A DNA stretch of 64,000 nt from Gammaproteobacteria bacterium (GCA_012960755.1 DUAT01000078.1:124001-188000); one strand, 5' to 3'. Shown: positions 9,284 through 18,663, counted from the first letter of the stretch. The notes: a model not told the origin generated them from the sequence alone. Program-made: numbers and translations.

Positions 9284-9314
9284 ATTAGCTCCGCGGCTTT
9301 TCTTGTATTCCTTA

Positions 9315-10235
9315 TCAGGAATGCGAATCAATTAATTTATCGGCACCCTGGGCTATCATTTGGATGGTGAGAGATTTCGCCATCTCACGCGCGTCTGATC
9401 TGGGTCCTTCAGCGGCGAGTTTAATAGTCACCCCGCCTGTCGTATCGCTGACGTAAGTATTCAGCTGTATATTAGCGCCGACGATTTCTGCGAACGCCGC
9501 AACCGGCAGATTGCAGTTCGCACCCAGCCCGATCGACACTTCTCGTTCACAGGTGACGCAATCGTATGTTTCAGGGTCATTAATCGCATCGAGTAAGGCA
9601 ATCAAGTCTGCACTGTCCGCCCTGCATTCGATGCCAACAGCGCCCTGTCCGGCAGCAGGAATACTAACAGTGGTGGAGATCGCCTGGCTAATTCTGTCAC
9701 CCAGCTGCAAACGCTTGAGGCCTGCGGCGGCGAGGATTATCGCGTCATAGTGATCCTCGTCCAGTTTACGCAATCGGGTATCGACATTGCCCCTCAATTC
9801 TTCGTAAACGAGGTCTTCTCTGGCGAGTTTCAATTGTAACCGCCGCCTCAGGCTAGAGGAGCCGATTTTAGCCCCTGCTGGAAGCTCCTCCAGGTTGTCA
9901 TATTTGTTGCAGACCAGAGCATCACGTGGGTCTTCTCGCTCGCACATGGCGCTGATGGTGAGTTCCGGTGGAAGTACCGATGGGACATCTTTCATCGAAT
10001 GCACCGCGATGTCAGCCCTGCCATCGAGTAGTGCAACCTCAAGCTCCTTGACGAACACGCCCTTGCCACCGATCTGGCTGAGCGGTGAACGTTTATTTCG
10101 GTCACCTTCGGTTGTCATTCCAAGGATCGTAACTTCAAGCCCTGGATGCGCTGTTTCTATTTGTTGTTTGACGTGATGTGCCTGCCACAGGGCAAGTGCG
10201 CTTTGACGTGTCGCAATCCTCAGTGAATCAACCAT
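9315..10235 (-). CDS. hemC: Porphobilinogen deaminase (hydroxymethylbilane synthase)
   Basis: Polymerises four porphobilinogen units on a covalently bound dipyrromethane cofactor. The 306 residues show the family start SLRIATRQSALALWQA, catalytic D83 in HSMKDVP, the arginine-rich GSSSLRRRLQL, and the cofactor-anchoring cysteine C241 in GLGANCNLPVA. It is the first gene of hemC-hemD-hemX-hemY. Its promoter region is squeezed into the 72 bases after algR, where a TATAAT lies in the loop of the algR terminator. Complete and ordinary. Confidence 0.97.
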   Translation of the reverse strand: MVDSLRIATRQSALALWQAHHVKQQIETAHPGLEVTILGMTTEGDRNKRSPLSQIGGKGVFVKELEVALLDGRADIAVHSMKDVPSVLPPELTISAMCEREDPRDALVCNKYDNLEELPAGAKIGSSSLRRRLQLKLAREDLVYEELRGNVDTRLRKLDEDHYDAIILAAAGLKRLQLGDRISQAISTTVSIPAAGQGAVGIECRADSADLIALLDAINDPETYDCVTCEREVSIGLGANCNLPVAAFAEIVGANIQLNTYVSDTTGGVTIKLAAEGPRSDAREMAKSLTIQMIAQGADKLIDSHS

Positions 10236-10248
10236 AATGCATTACACA

Positions 10249-10276
10249 CAAAAAAGGCGGCATTATAGCCACCTTT
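10249..10276 (-). terminator. Intrinsic terminator of algR, with a TATAAT in its loop
   Basis: Read on the minus strand: AAGGTGGC, loop TATAAT, GCCGCCTT, then a run of T. The eight-base stem contains one T-G pair. It lies about 30 bases after the algR stop and directly before hemC. The loop equals a perfect -10 box that could serve hemC; the matching -35 region is weak. Confidence 0.7.
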
Positions 10277-10307
10277 ATGGTCTTTCATGTAAATTAAACC
10301 GTTAGTT

Positions 10308-11045
10308 TTACAGGGATTGCACCAGACGTCTCAACCCTGAAACGTGCCTTCGACTGACGTCCAGTCGATCTTCAACACCCTTCATCCTGACGCGATAATG
10401 ACCGCGGGTGTCTCGCTCCAATCCTTCGAGGTGATCCGTCATCACCAGTGCGTTTCGATGGATTCTGACGAGTCGATCACCAAATTCGTCTTCAAGGTCA
10501 CGCAGCGTATCGTCAATCAAAACCTCACCGCCTTCATGGCGAACGGTGACGTATTTGTGATCCGCCTGGAAAAAGCGCACTTCCGTCAGCGCAATAAGCT
10601 CAATTCCACGCCGGGTCTTGGCGCTGATATGTGTTCGGGCTTTCTGTTTTGGCATCTCTTCGCCGGTGACGGACAGCGCCTGAACCTTGTTTACGCGACC
10701 TATCTTGCCCAGGGTAGCGACCAGGGTCTCTCTGCGAACAGGCTTCAACAGGTAACCGGCAGCATTGACATCAAATGCTTCGACGGCGTGCTCACCAAAA
10801 GCGGTGCAGTAAACCACTGCTGGTGGGGATGGTAAATCAGCAAGTTGATGACCCGCCTCGATTCCATCAGTTCCCGGCATTCGAATGTCCAGCAACACAA
10901 TATCCGGCTCAACTTCAATGGTCTTGCGTATGGCTTCATCACCGGACGCTGCTTCACCAATTACGTCGTAGGCATCTAAAGTACCAATCATGCGCACTAA
11001 TCGTTCCCGCGCTAATTTTTCGTCGTCAACTACCAGCACTTTCAT
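10308..11045 (-). CDS. algR: LytTR-family response regulator (AlgR-like)
   Basis: DNA-binding response regulator of 245 residues. The receiver domain has the acidic pair D7/D8 and phospho-acceptor D53 in VLLDIRMPGTDG. The C-terminal LytTR domain (about 140-240) includes VRFFQADHKYVTVRH and RIHRNALV. In Pseudomonas AlgR with its sensor AlgZ (FimS) controls alginate, twitching motility and virulence. The partner kinase gene lies just upstream, and hemC follows, the same order as in Pseudomonas. Target genes in this organism are unknown. Confidence 0.9.
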   Translation of the reverse strand: MKVLVVDDEKLARERLVRMIGTLDAYDVIGEAASGDEAIRKTIEVEPDIVLLDIRMPGTDGIEAGHQLADLPSPPAVVYCTAFGEHAVEAFDVNAAGYLLKPVRRETLVATLGKIGRVNKVQALSVTGEEMPKQKARTHISAKTRRGIELIALTEVRFFQADHKYVTVRHEGGEVLIDDTLRDLEDEFGDRLVRIHRNALVMTDHLEGLERDTRGHYRVRMKGVEDRLDVSRRHVSGLRRLVQSL

Positions 11046-11261
11046 GTATGAGAAAACCTCGCTAATAAATTTTACAACTCACTGGTCGAAATCGACCGCT
11101 ATGAAACAGCAATTTACCCTTTTTATTCAATAAAACTGCGACCCACTGCACATTATTGAACAGAAATGCTCGACCAGGTCTGTTTTGTGACGCAGTTCAC
11201 ACTCATGACACTCAATCGCCCATTCGTCCGAAAACTGAATCTGCCTGTTCCCGGACAAAAG

Positions 11262-12311
11262 TTAGCCTGATTCCGATAAAGGGTAGCTTATTTTTGTTTT
11301 AAATTCCGTTTCACCTGATTCATTAGTCAGGCTCGACTCTTCCCCATATATGGCGTCCAGCCTGCTACGAATATTGTCCAGCGCCATCCGATTACCCCGC
11401 TCATGGGAGATGTCCCCTACTGGTAGCGGGTTCGTAATCGTAATTAGAAGATTGTCATCGTGCTCGATAATCGTCACCGTAACCACACCACCTTCCAACC
11501 TGGGCTGTATGCCATGATAAATGGCATTTTCCAACAGGGGCTGGAGTGTCAGCATCGGAATCCGCACCTTCTCGGGATCAACCGCAATTTTCCATTCGAC
11601 CTGGAGCCTGTCATCCAGCCGAAGGCTCTCGATATGGACATACTTCTCGCATAACTCCAGTTCTTCGCTCAATGTGACCGGTTTATTACTCGAATCGTTA
11701 AGTGACGCCCGGAACAAAACAGACAGGTCTTCTACCACCTCTTCTGCAGTTTTCGGGTCAATGCTGATCAGACTGGCAATAATGTTCATTGAATTGAACA
11801 GGAAATGAGGCCGGATACGGGATTGCAAAGCCTGGATACGCGAATTCAGCTCGGCCTGCTCCTGCCTGCGCAGCTGGTGAGTTAAGAAAAAGTATCGAAA
11901 AGCGATACCTGTCATCACCGCCGCAACAATCAGGTTCCGGCTGATCATGCCTATTTCTTCTATACGCCACTCGGCAAATTCACTCTCCGTCAACCATACT
12001 GCAAGTATGCTGAAAATCAGGGTCAAGGATAGAATCAGCACATAACCGGTCGCGGTTGCGGCAGCGACCGTCATGTTCATCAGTATCGGTCGTAAATTGC
12101 ACAGGATTCCGGCAGACAGGAGTACGATCCACTGCACAAACAGTGAAGTTAAACCCAACTCCACCCAGTCGAAGTCCACCAGGCTGGAATTGGCCAGAAC
12201 CAGCACCAGCACCAGCAACTCAGTAACCAGCACCAGGAAAATAATACTCTGAGCCTGACAGAGATCAGGCAGGAAAAAATCTACTTCTCTTTCGTCTTGT
12301 TGTTGCGCCAC
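11262..12311 (-). CDS. algZ: LytS-type sensor histidine kinase (AlgZ/FimS-like)
   Basis: An inner-membrane histidine kinase of 349 residues, partner of the neighbouring LytTR regulator. Four or so membrane segments fill residues 20-145. The His_kinase domain has H169 in RIRPHFLFNSMNI and the N box LQPLLENAIYHG (N262), with a short HATPase C-terminal part. The C-terminal glycine box is weak, as in other AlgZ proteins. A 216-base gap separates it from algR. Its upstream region holds a palindromic MITE-like element (12363-12508). Confidence 0.88.
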   Translation of the reverse strand: MAQQQDEREVDFFLPDLCQAQSIIFLVLVTELLVLVLVLANSSLVDFDWVELGLTSLFVQWIVLLSAGILCNLRPILMNMTVAAATATGYVLILSLTLIFSILAVWLTESEFAEWRIEEIGMISRNLIVAAVMTGIAFRYFFLTHQLRRQEQAELNSRIQALQSRIRPHFLFNSMNIIASLISIDPKTAEEVVEDLSVLFRASLNDSSNKPVTLSEELELCEKYVHIESLRLDDRLQVEWKIAVDPEKVRIPMLTLQPLLENAIYHGIQPRLEGGVVTVTIIEHDDNLLITITNPLPVGDISHERGNRMALDNIRSRLDAIYGEESSLTNESGETEFKTKISYPLSESG

Positions 12312-12362
12312 TGATTCTCCAATTCATCCTACGCCCATTTTGATTAGCGGGCAGAGGGACCT

Positions 12363-12508
12363 AGTACTCCGTCTACACTAAATTGACGGATCAGAGCTTA
12401 GCAGATGATTCAAGATGGGGCGCAAGCCGAACACAGGGTTTGCAACTCCGGCTTGGATCATCTGGTAAGCTCCCTACTGGCCCATCAATTTAGTATAGAC
12501 GGAGTATT
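12363..12508. mobile_element. Palindromic MITE-like element, about 146 bp, TA-flanked
   Basis: The outer arms start TACTCCGTCTACACTAAATT at 12365 and are mirrored by the run ending GGAGTA at 12506, about 25 of 27 complementary positions. Inner arms AGCTTAGCAGATGATTCAAG (12396-12415) and CTTGGATCATCTGGTAAGCT (12452-12471) also pair, 17 of 20. The element begins and ends with TA, the target of IS630/Tc1-type transposases. No gene is inside. It occupies about half of the 305-base algZ-argH divergent gap, and its right end abuts the argH promoter. Confidence 0.75.
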
Positions 12509-12523
12509 AGTATAGCCCGATGC

Positions 12524-12532
12524 TGCTACAAT
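12524..12532 (+). promoter_or_regulatory. Candidate extended -10 promoter of argH
   Basis: TGCTACAAT forms an extended -10 box (TG, one base, TACAAT) 85 bases before the argH ATG. The matching -35 position falls inside the right arm of the MITE-like element and is weak (GTATTA), so the element may have replaced the original upstream sequence. Confidence 0.4.
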
Positions 12533-12616
12533 CCGCTCCAACTTGAACTAATTAGATAGTCACGGCGCGTTAACCCGAACTGTGGCAGGACTGAATAGCT
12601 GGGATAGCCAGGTAAA

Positions 12617-14023
12617 ATGTCAACTGAGAACGATAAAAAGCTCTGGGACGGCAGATTCAACGAAGCAACAGATGCGTTCGTCGAGGAGTTTACGGCATCC
12701 GTCGGTTTCGACCGGGTTCTCGCCATTTACGATATTACCGGTTCTGTTGCCCACGCGACCATGCTCGTACAGGCCAAGGTCCTGACCAGCAACGAACTTG
12801 AGTTGATCAAATCAGGGTTGGAAGAGATTCGCGCGGATATTCTCAGCGGATCCTTTACCTGGTCTGTGGGTCTTGAAGATGTACATATGAACATCGAAAA
12901 AGCACTGACAGACAAAATTGGTGAGGTGGGTAAAACGCTGCATACCGGCAGATCAAGAAACGATCAGGTGGCAACAGACATTCGTCTCTACCTTCGCGAC
13001 AAGATAGACGACATCGAACAGTTGATAACCCGACTGCAAATTGGCCTGATCGATCTTGCGGAACGTGAGGCTGAGACTATTCTGCCTGGCATGACGCACT
13101 TGCAGGTCGCTCAGCCCATTACGTTTGGCCACCATATGATGGCCTGGAACGAGATGCTGGAGCGGGATGTTGGTCGATTATCTGATTGTCGCAAAAGAAC
13201 CAACGTCATGCCTCTCGGTGCAGCTGCGCTGGCGGGAACAACGTTCCCAATCAAAAGAGAGATCACCGCTCAACTTCTCGGTTTCGAGGCTATCAGCGAG
13301 AATTCGCTGGATGCTGTCAGTGACCGGGATTTCGCCATCGAATTTTCAGCATTCGCCAGCACACTGATGATGCACCTTTCTCGCTGGTCCGAAGAAATGA
13401 TCCTGTGGTCTTCATCTCAATTCGAGTTTATCGAACTTCCGGATCGTTTTTGCACTGGCTCATCCATTATGCCGCAGAAGAAAAACCCCGATGTGCCGGA
13501 ACTGGTCAGGGGTAAGTCGGCCCGGGTTTTTGGCGCCCTGACAACACTATTGACCTTGATGAAATCACAACCCCTGGCTTACAACAAAGATAACCAGGAA
13601 GACAAGGAGCCATTGTTCGATGTGGTTAAAACCGTCAAGGATTCCCTCACGGCCTTTGCTGACATGGTTCCCGCGATCATCACGCGACCGGTAAATATGC
13701 GCAATGCGACCATGAAAGGTTATGCAACAGCGACGGATCTCGCGGATTATCTGGTTAAGAAAGGACTGCCATTTCGGGACGCACATGATGTCGTGGGTAA
13801 ACTTGTTGCTGTCGCGATTGAAAAAAAAATCGACCTTTCCGAACTCGAGCTCACGACTTTGCAACAGGCTTCGGTACTGATCGAGGCTGACGTTTTCGAC
13901 GTGCTTACCCTCGAAGGGTCCATCAATGCCCGTGACCACTACGGTGGCACGAGTCCAAACCAGGTCAGACAGGCGATTGCCAGGGCAAGAGAAAAGTTAC
14001 GCAAACGTGATGCTGGTAATTAA
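12617..14023 (+). CDS. argH: Argininosuccinate lyase
   Basis: Last step of arginine synthesis: splits argininosuccinate into arginine and fumarate, as a cytoplasmic homotetramer. The 468 residues carry the fumarase/aspartase-superfamily signature [12 protein letters not shown] (281-292), T160-H161 in GMTHLQ, and the [12 protein letters not shown] segment near 110-121. It is divergent from algZ and convergent with cyaY, as in Pseudomonas. A short repeat begins directly after its stop. No oddities in the coding region. Confidence 0.97.
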   Translation: MSTENDKKLWDGRFNEATDAFVEEFTASVGFDRVLAIYDITGSVAHATMLVQAKVLTSNELELIKSGLEEIRADILSGSFTWSVGLEDVHMNIEKALTDKIGEVGKTLHTGRSRNDQVATDIRLYLRDKIDDIEQLITRLQIGLIDLAEREAETILPGMTHLQVAQPITFGHHMMAWNEMLERDVGRLSDCRKRTNVMPLGAAALAGTTFPIKREITAQLLGFEAISENSLDAVSDRDFAIEFSAFASTLMMHLSRWSEEMILWSSSQFEFIELPDRFCTGSSIMPQKKNPDVPELVRGKSARVFGALTTLLTLMKSQPLAYNKDNQEDKEPLFDVVKTVKDSLTAFADMVPAIITRPVNMRNATMKGYATATDLADYLVKKGLPFRDAHDVVGKLVAVAIEKKIDLSELELTTLQQASVLIEADVFDVLTLEGSINARDHYGGTSPNQVRQAIARAREKLRKRDAGN

Positions 14024-14024
14024 A

Positions 14025-14048
14025 GAGCCTCTGATTAAGTAGATATTT
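14025..14048. repeat. Dispersed repeat, copy 2 (left arm)
   Basis: Starts with GAGCCTCTGATTAAG directly after the argH stop. Bases 14028-14048 are identical to 3033-3053. A matching right arm is poorly preserved; a weak AGTCAGGCTT at 14080-14089 overlaps the cyaY stop. It fills most of the 58-base argH-cyaY convergent gap and could act as a weak transcription barrier. Confidence 0.55.
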
Positions 14049-14081
14049 CCTCCGCGCAAGGAAGGGATAAATGGAGAAAAG

Positions 14082-14405
14082 TCAGGCTTGGGACAGCAGC
14101 GTTACCGGTTGGTGCAACTGCTCGGTAAACACCCTGCCTAACATTTCAGGCAGTGCTTCTGACGTTGTCTGGCAAAACCACCGGGAATCGGCATAGCGTA
14201 AGTGGAAACCACCAGAGCGGGCGGCGATCCAGATTTCATGGCTCGCGATCTGGCGACTCAGGATAAACGCTGAGCCATCCGGAAAATTTACGGTGAGAAG
14301 ACCAGCAGACGATTCAATATCAAGGTCCGCATCCAATTCATCGAGTTCATCTTCAACCAGCTCGATAATTTCATCGACCCGATCGTTAAATTCCATATCA
14401 TCCAT
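14082..14405 (-). CDS. cyaY: Frataxin-like iron-binding protein CyaY
   Basis: Small acidic regulator of iron-sulfur cluster assembly that binds iron and the IscS cysteine desulfurase. It has 107 residues from ATG at 14405: an acidic first helix (FNDRVDEIIELVEDELDELD), then beta strands with GLLTVNFPDGSAFILSRQ, HEIWIAARSGGFHLRY and a final helix. An upstream in-frame start at 14459 would add residues unlike the family, so it was rejected. It is divergent from lptM-lysA, the usual place. Confidence 0.93.
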   Translation of the reverse strand: MDDMEFNDRVDEIIELVEDELDELDADLDIESSAGLLTVNFPDGSAFILSRQIASHEIWIAARSGGFHLRYADSRWFCQTTSEALPEMLGRVFTEQLHQPVTLLSQA

Positions 14406-14497
14406 TGCCCACTCCCGTTTCCTGCCCGGCAGGACCAGGGTTTCACGCCAAATGCACAAGGAGTATACTTGGCGGCGTTTAAAATGGCGTCAAAAAA

Positions 14498-14635
14498 ATG
14501 CGGTTACTTCCCATTACAATACTACTGTTGTTGCTGCTGACCGGCTGTGGGCAGAAGGGGCCTCTATACCTGCCAGCAGAAGAGCCACCTCAGGCGCCGC
14601 CAGAGTCAGGGCACGCTGAATCTGATCAGCTGTAG
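14498..14635 (+). CDS. lptM: Small lipoprotein LptM (YifL-type)
   Basis: A 45-residue lipoprotein: a short basic start, a leucine-rich segment, then lipobox LLTGC with the lipidated cysteine C17, and the family hallmark GCGQKGPLYLP. The rest is proline- and glutamate-rich and probably unstructured. In Escherichia coli LptM binds the LptD-LptE lipopolysaccharide translocon and helps its disulfide maturation. The gene lies between cyaY and lysA, as in many gammaproteobacteria, and probably shares a transcript with lysA. It is too short for usual ORF length cut-offs. Confidence 0.92.
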   Translation: MRLLPITILLLLLLTGCGQKGPLYLPAEEPPQAPPESGHAESDQL

Positions 14636-14645
14636 ATCATCGCCA

Positions 14646-15893
14646 ATGAATTATTTTGCAGTCCAAAACGCCGAGTTGTGGGTGGAAGACGTGCCCCTTA
14701 CCCGGATCGCATCCGAATACGGAACGCCCACGTTCGTCTATTCAAGGGCAGCCATTGAAGACGCCTACCGACGCTTCGACAAGGCTTTTGCATCCCACCC
14801 GCATCGTACCTGCTACTCCGTCAAGGCCAACTCAAACCTCGGCGTACTGAGCTTGCTGAAGTCTCTGGGTTCCGGGTTTGATATTGTCTCCGGAGGTGAA
14901 CTTGAACGTGTGTTAAGGGCGGGAGCCAGTGCTGATAGTGTCGTCTTTTCCGGCGTAGGGAAGCAGGGCTGGGAAGTTCGGTTAGCAATTGAAGCGGGAA
15001 TCGCGTGTTTTAACATAGAATCCATTGCTGAACTAAGGCAGATTGACACAATTGCAACAGAGCTTGGTTGTGTTGCACCCATCTCAATCCGTGTTAATCC
15101 GGACGTCGATGCAAAAACCCACCCTTATATTGCCACTGGACTGAAGCAGAACAAATTTGGCGTTTCGTCATCCGTCGCGCGACAAATGTACCGTGAGGCA
15201 GAGGCACTTCCGCATATCAAAGTCGTTGGCATCGACTGCCATATTGGCTCCCAGATAACGGAACTTGAGCCTTTTATCGAGGCGATGCGTCGCCTGGTTG
15301 AGATTGTTGACGATCTTGAAGCCGAGGGTATTGTGCTGGAACATATCGATCTGGGGGGCGGTATCGGCGTTAGATATCAGGATGAAACTCCCATTGAAGT
15401 GGCGGAATATGCAGCGGCAATCCTCCAGACACTAGGGCATCGCAAGCAATCATTGATGTTTGAACCCGGTCGTTACATCGTCGCAAACGCCGGTATTCTG
15501 CTGTCGAGGGTCATTAATCTGAAGGAAAATGAAGGCAGGCATTTTGCCGTGATCGATGCGGCCATGAATGACCTGATCAGACCTGCTCTGTATCAGTCCT
15601 GGCAGCAAGTGTCGGTGGTAAAAACGGCGAACCCAAGCCCGAAATCCTATGAGCTCGTCGGGCCGATTTGTGAAACCGGGGATTTTATTGCCCGCAACAG
15701 GCGTCTCGCCCTGGATGAGGGAGATCTGGTCGCGATCCATTCTGCTGGTGCTTATGGCTTTGTGATGAGTTCCAACTACAACAGCCGTAACCGTGCCGCC
15801 GAGGTTATCGTTAGCCAAAGCAACAGTCAGTCAGTTCGAGAAAGAGAGACTATTGAAGACCAGCTCAGACTCGAACGAATATACAAATGCTGA
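14646..15893 (+). CDS. lysA: Diaminopimelate decarboxylase
   Basis: PLP enzyme that decarboxylates meso-diaminopimelate to lysine. It has 415 residues. The PLP lysine is K60 in CYSVKANSN. The glycine loop is IDLGGGIGVRY, and the phosphate and substrate sites follow in MFEPGRYIVANAG and ICETGDF (partner-subunit cysteine). The frame runs upstream to 14547, but ATG at 14646 gives the family N-terminus (MNYFAVQNAELWVEDVPL) and follows the lptM stop by ten bases. It lies upstream of dapF, which makes its substrate. Confidence 0.97.
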   Translation: MNYFAVQNAELWVEDVPLTRIASEYGTPTFVYSRAAIEDAYRRFDKAFASHPHRTCYSVKANSNLGVLSLLKSLGSGFDIVSGGELERVLRAGASADSVVFSGVGKQGWEVRLAIEAGIACFNIESIAELRQIDTIATELGCVAPISIRVNPDVDAKTHPYIATGLKQNKFGVSSSVARQMYREAEALPHIKVVGIDCHIGSQITELEPFIEAMRRLVEIVDDLEAEGIVLEHIDLGGGIGVRYQDETPIEVAEYAAAILQTLGHRKQSLMFEPGRYIVANAGILLSRVINLKENEGRHFAVIDAAMNDLIRPALYQSWQQVSVVKTANPSPKSYELVGPICETGDFIARNRRLALDEGDLVAIHSAGAYGFVMSSNYNSRNRAAEVIVSQSNSQSVRERETIEDQLRLERIYKC

Positions 15894-16051
15894 GTTGGCG
15901 ATAGTTTGCTACTCTTTCAGTAGCACGGCATTTTAAGAGCATGGCCACGTCATTAGTTGCATTAAGTTATCGCCGGGGTAATCTAGTGTGGTGTCCTGCA
16001 TAGGTACAGTTACCGTATAGGTAGCTCTTTACGCAAGACGGGATCAATACA

Positions 16052-16900
16052 ATGTTGCTTCGATTTACCAAGATGCACGGGTTAGGCAATGACTTCGTGT
16101 TCCTGGATCTGATTAGCCAAAGCGTCACTATTCACCGTGAGCAAATAAAATTGCTTGGAGACCGGCGCCTGGGCGTTGGTTTTGATCAGTTACTAACCGT
16201 CGAACCGCCGGACGATCCTGAAGTCGATTTCAAGTACCGGATTTACAATGCAGACGGCACCGAAGCCGAGCAATGCGGTAACGGTGCCCGGTGCTTTCTA
16301 CGATTTGTCCGGGACCGGGGTCTGACGACCAAAACCTGCATAAAACTCCAGACCAATACTGGCATTATCAGCTGCAAGTTGGAGAAGGACGGCAACATCA
16401 CCGTTGATATGGGTCCACCTGTTTTACAACCAGAGGGAATTCCCTTCATCACGGATCGCGCCCAGATACTTTATCCGCTGGAGGTTAACCTGCCCCTCTG
16501 CAGTACCATCAGTCATGTTGATGTTACGACCGTCAATATGGGTAATCCCCATGCTGTCATCGTTGTAGACGATGTAGAGACCGCGCCCGTCGTGCAACTC
16601 GGAACTATCATCGAAAAACATGATCGGTTTCCGGAACGGGTTAACGTTGGATTTATGCAAATCCAGTCCCGTGGGAGTATTAGCCTGCGAGTATTTGAGC
16701 GCGGTGTCGGTGAAACCCAGGCTTGCGGCAGCGGTGCCTGTGCTGCCGTAGTCGCCGGCCGGTTGCAGGGATTATTGGACGAATCAGTCGACGTTTCTCT
16801 TCCGGGGGGAAATCTTAGAATCGAATGGCAAGGAGATGACGCAAACGTTAAGATGACGGGACCTGCGAGCCGGGTCTACGAGGGGCGTTTACACATATAA
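16052..16900 (+). CDS. dapF: Diaminopimelate epimerase
   Basis: Cofactor-independent racemase that converts LL- to meso-diaminopimelate for lysine and peptidoglycan. The 282 residues show the two catalytic cysteines, C75 in [11 protein letters not shown] and C225 in TQACGSGAC, in the pseudo-symmetric halves, and the start [12 protein letters not shown]. It is separated from lysA by 158 bases containing a small hairpin (GCTACT/AGTAGC at 15908-15924), so it may have its own promoter. Complete. Confidence 0.97.
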   Translation: MLLRFTKMHGLGNDFVFLDLISQSVTIHREQIKLLGDRRLGVGFDQLLTVEPPDDPEVDFKYRIYNADGTEAEQCGNGARCFLRFVRDRGLTTKTCIKLQTNTGIISCKLEKDGNITVDMGPPVLQPEGIPFITDRAQILYPLEVNLPLCSTISHVDVTTVNMGNPHAVIVVDDVETAPVVQLGTIIEKHDRFPERVNVGFMQIQSRGSISLRVFERGVGETQACGSGACAAVVAGRLQGLLDESVDVSLPGGNLRIEWQGDDANVKMTGPASRVYEGRLHI

Positions 16901-16991
16901 CTATTTGACCAGAACTATTGTACAAGAGTATCGGACCAGAGCTCGCTCGCGAAAGACAAAAAAGCAAAACAAACCTGGCACCAAGACAAAC

Positions 16992-17690
16992 ATGAACAAA
17001 GAAGCAAAAATGACAACCAGTGAACTAGATGAGAACCTGGTTGCTGACTATCTGGACAAACATCCGGATTTTTTTACCAATCAAGATAAACTGATTCTTC
17101 AAATGAATCTGCCGCACCAGCAAGGCGGAGCGGTTTCGCTGGTGGAGAAACAGGTTGCTCTGTTGCGGGAACGCAATCGTGACGACAAGAAAAAGCTGGA
17201 TAGTTTTATCCAGGCAGCTAAAGACAACGACGCGATCTTCACTAACTGTAAGAAATTAATACTTTCACTGGTTGACGCCAAAGATTCAGAAGAATTTTTT
17301 GCAGCCCTGGAACAGAGCTTTCGAAACGATTTCAAGTGCAGCGCTTACAGCCTTATTGCATTCGAACAGAGCCCCCGCAAGCTGAATCATTTCACCTCGG
17401 CTGTGCCTGAAGACGAAGCACGGAAATATGTGGGCACATTGATGAAAAGTAAAAAACCCACGCTTGGCGTGCTGCGACCCACGGAGCAGGAATTCCTGTT
17501 TCACAATCAAAGCACCCGGGTAAAATCAGCTGCCGTTATGCCCGTAAAGCGGGACAGGCAACAATTGGCTTTACTCGCCATTGGCAGCGGTGATCCACAG
17601 TACTTTCAACCTGGCATGGGAACTCTGTTTGTCGGTTTCATTGCGGATACCCTGTCTCGATTACTACCGCGGTTTGTTGACCTGAGTTAG
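16992..17690 (+). CDS. DUF484 family protein
   Basis: A conserved gammaproteobacterial protein of unknown function, nearly always between dapF and xerC. About 232 residues. It has the family start LVADYLDKHPDFFTNQ, a short coiled coil (VSLVEKQVALLRERNR) and a C-terminal GAF-like domain ending in VGFIADTLSRLL. The frame is open from 16905; ATG at 16992 or 17010 are both possible, and neither has a strong ribosome site. It sits eight bases before xerC, so the two are probably co-transcribed. Confidence 0.85.
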   Translation: MNKEAKMTTSELDENLVADYLDKHPDFFTNQDKLILQMNLPHQQGGAVSLVEKQVALLRERNRDDKKKLDSFIQAAKDNDAIFTNCKKLILSLVDAKDSEEFFAALEQSFRNDFKCSAYSLIAFEQSPRKLNHFTSAVPEDEARKYVGTLMKSKKPTLGVLRPTEQEFLFHNQSTRVKSAAVMPVKRDRQQLALLAIGSGDPQYFQPGMGTLFVGFIADTLSRLLPRFVDLS

Positions 17691-17697
17691 GTGTCAG

Positions 17698-18663
17698 ATG
17701 AACTCCAAACCATTGCCAGAACCGGTATCTACTTTTCTGGCTCACCTCACTCATGAACGTGGCTTATCCCCCAACACCATTAAAAGCTACCGGCATGACC
17801 TGGCTCACCTCGTGGAGTATTTGCAAGCCCAGGAGATTCAGAGCTGGGCAGCATTTACCAGCCATCAACTTCGTCACTATGTTGCCCAGAACCACCGCCA
17901 GGGCATATCCGGCAAAAGCCAGCAGAGACGACTATCTGCACTCAGAACTTTTTATCACTACCTGATTGCTGAAGGTCTCGTCAGGAAAAACCCGGCCCTG
18001 GAGATAACAGCGCCCAAGTCCTCAAAAAAACTTCCCAAAACACTCGACACCGACCAGGTCTCTCAACTGTTGAACACCACTTCGACCATTCACGGCAAAA
18101 CAGGTCTGATAAAGACAAAGTGGCATAGCCTTCGGGACCACGCCATGCTGGAGTTGTTTTATTCTTCCGGCTTGAGGCTTAGCGAGCTCGTTGGGACCGA
18201 CCTGCACAGTGTCGACTGGCATGACGGAACCATACGTGTTCTGGGAAAGGGAAGTAAAGAGCGTCTGGTACCGGTAGGCTCAGCTGCACTACAGGCGCTT
18301 AAAAACTGGTTGTCCATAAGGGAAGATTTACCCACAAACAACAAAACCATTGATGATTCGTTAGCACTGTTTATCAGCGAAAGGGGTAAGCGGATTAACC
18401 CCCGTACTGTTCAGCGACGCGTGAGTAAATGGGCGACAATGCAGGGGATTCAAGGCAAGTTACACCCACACATGCTTAGGCATTCATTTGCCAGCCATTT
18501 ACTGGAGTCCAGCCAGGATCTCCGCGCTGTACAGGAACTGTTAGGTCATACAGATATCTCGACTACCCAGATCTATACACATCTGGACTTCCAGCATCTG
18601 ACAGAAGTTTATGACAAGGCTCACCCAAGGGCACAAAAAAGACCAGTCGATGATATTCCATGA
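17698..18663 (+). CDS. xerC: Tyrosine recombinase XerC
   Basis: Resolves chromosome dimers at dif together with XerD. It has 321 residues: an N-terminal SAM-like core-binding domain (about 5-95), and a catalytic domain with the full set R160, K184, H258, R261, H284 and nucleophile Y293 (motifs SSGLRLSEL, HMLRHSFASHLLE, LGHTDISTTQIYTHLDF). The position after DUF484 and before a HAD gene is the classical one, so this is the housekeeping recombinase and not an integrase. Its stop overlaps the next ATG (ATGA). Confidence 0.96.
   Translation: MNSKPLPEPVSTFLAHLTHERGLSPNTIKSYRHDLAHLVEYLQAQEIQSWAAFTSHQLRHYVAQNHRQGISGKSQQRRLSALRTFYHYLIAEGLVRKNPALEITAPKSSKKLPKTLDTDQVSQLLNTTSTIHGKTGLIKTKWHSLRDHAMLELFYSSGLRLSELVGTDLHSVDWHDGTIRVLGKGSKERLVPVGSAALQALKNWLSIREDLPTNNKTIDDSLALFISERGKRINPRTVQRRVSKWATMQGIQGKLHPHMLRHSFASHLLESSQDLRAVQELLGHTDISTTQIYTHLDFQHLTEVYDKAHPRAQKRPVDDIP

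Noticed and set aside
9284..9331. Longer hemD start at 9331
   Set aside because: It overlaps hemC, adds residues unlike the family, and the ATG at 9283 has a good ribosome site.
15894..16051. Lysine riboswitch between lysA and dapF
   Set aside because: Only 158 bases with a single small hairpin; no lysine riboswitch architecture is visible.
17698..18663. Phage or integron integrase
   Set aside because: Gene order dapF-DUF484-xerC-HAD and the sequence show housekeeping XerC.
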